NCBI GenBank assembly: GCA_002298965.1
Contig: DBMN01000143.1
Location: forward strand, 1 to 6,139
Source of the DNA: Rhizobiales bacterium UBA697
GTDB lineage: Bacteria > Pseudomonadota > Alphaproteobacteria > Rhizobiales > Ancalomicrobiaceae
Length of the DNA: 6,139 nt
Direction: 5' to 3'
The position numbers and the translations under genes were made by a program. How positions within the stretch are numbered: the stretch's first letter is position 1; the number at the start of each line of letters is the position of its first letter. The notes beneath the pieces are model-generated. The model did no database searches. It saw nothing but the letters and a program-made list of their open reading frames with translations, and had not been told where the DNA came from. Shown in pieces: positions 4,139 through 6,139 of the stretch.

Positions 4139-6139
<2,001 letters not shown>

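Overview
The window is a piece of the conserved translation/transcription core locus of a high-GC alphaproteobacterium, probably Hyphomicrobiales (Rhizobiales)-like. The assignment rests on gene order and protein sequence: the end of an EF-Tu gene, tRNA-Trp(CCA), secE (single-membrane-segment type, 65 aa), nusG (176 aa), rplK, rplA, rplJ, rplL and the first 667 codons of rpoB. RpoB begins MAQTFNGRRRVRKFFG and has Thr in the rifampicin-cluster motif FMDQTNPLSE; both look alphaproteobacterial to me. All genes lie on the + strand. Coding sequence is strongly G/C-biased at third positions, and I see no frameshift, insertion sequence, CRISPR array or foreign island.

Layout: 1-27 is the tail of tuf. 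28-161 is a folded spacer that also holds a perfect consensus DnaA box. 162-237 is tRNA-Trp. 339-536 is secE and 563-1093 nusG. 1094-1385 is a gene-free, hairpin-rich leader. 1386-1832 is rplK and 1837-2538 rplA. 2539-2912 is a second long gene-free leader that contains a recognisable L10(L12) autoregulatory RNA. 2913-3431 is rplJ (GTG start) and 3483-3860 rplL. 3861-4138 is a third leader with two tandem strong hairpins after rplL and a long bulged hairpin before rpoB. 4139-6139 is rpoB, open at the right edge.

How the genes work together: EF-Tu and tRNA-Trp serve translation elongation. SecE is an essential part of the SecYEG translocon. NusG couples RNA polymerase to Rho and the ribosome. 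L11 and L1 build the GTPase-associated region and the L1 stalk. L10 and L7/L12 build the stalk that recruits translational GTPases, including the EF-Tu encoded just upstream. RpoB is the beta subunit of RNA polymerase.

There is no undescribed gene system here. What deserves attention is non-coding: almost every spacer is filled with predicted strong RNA hairpins. They include the L10 leader, a leader/trailer stem that encloses the tRNA, tandem hairpins between rplL and rpoB, and a conspicuous hairpin next to the rpoB ribosome binding site. All pairings were worked out by eye; no folding energies or database searches were run.
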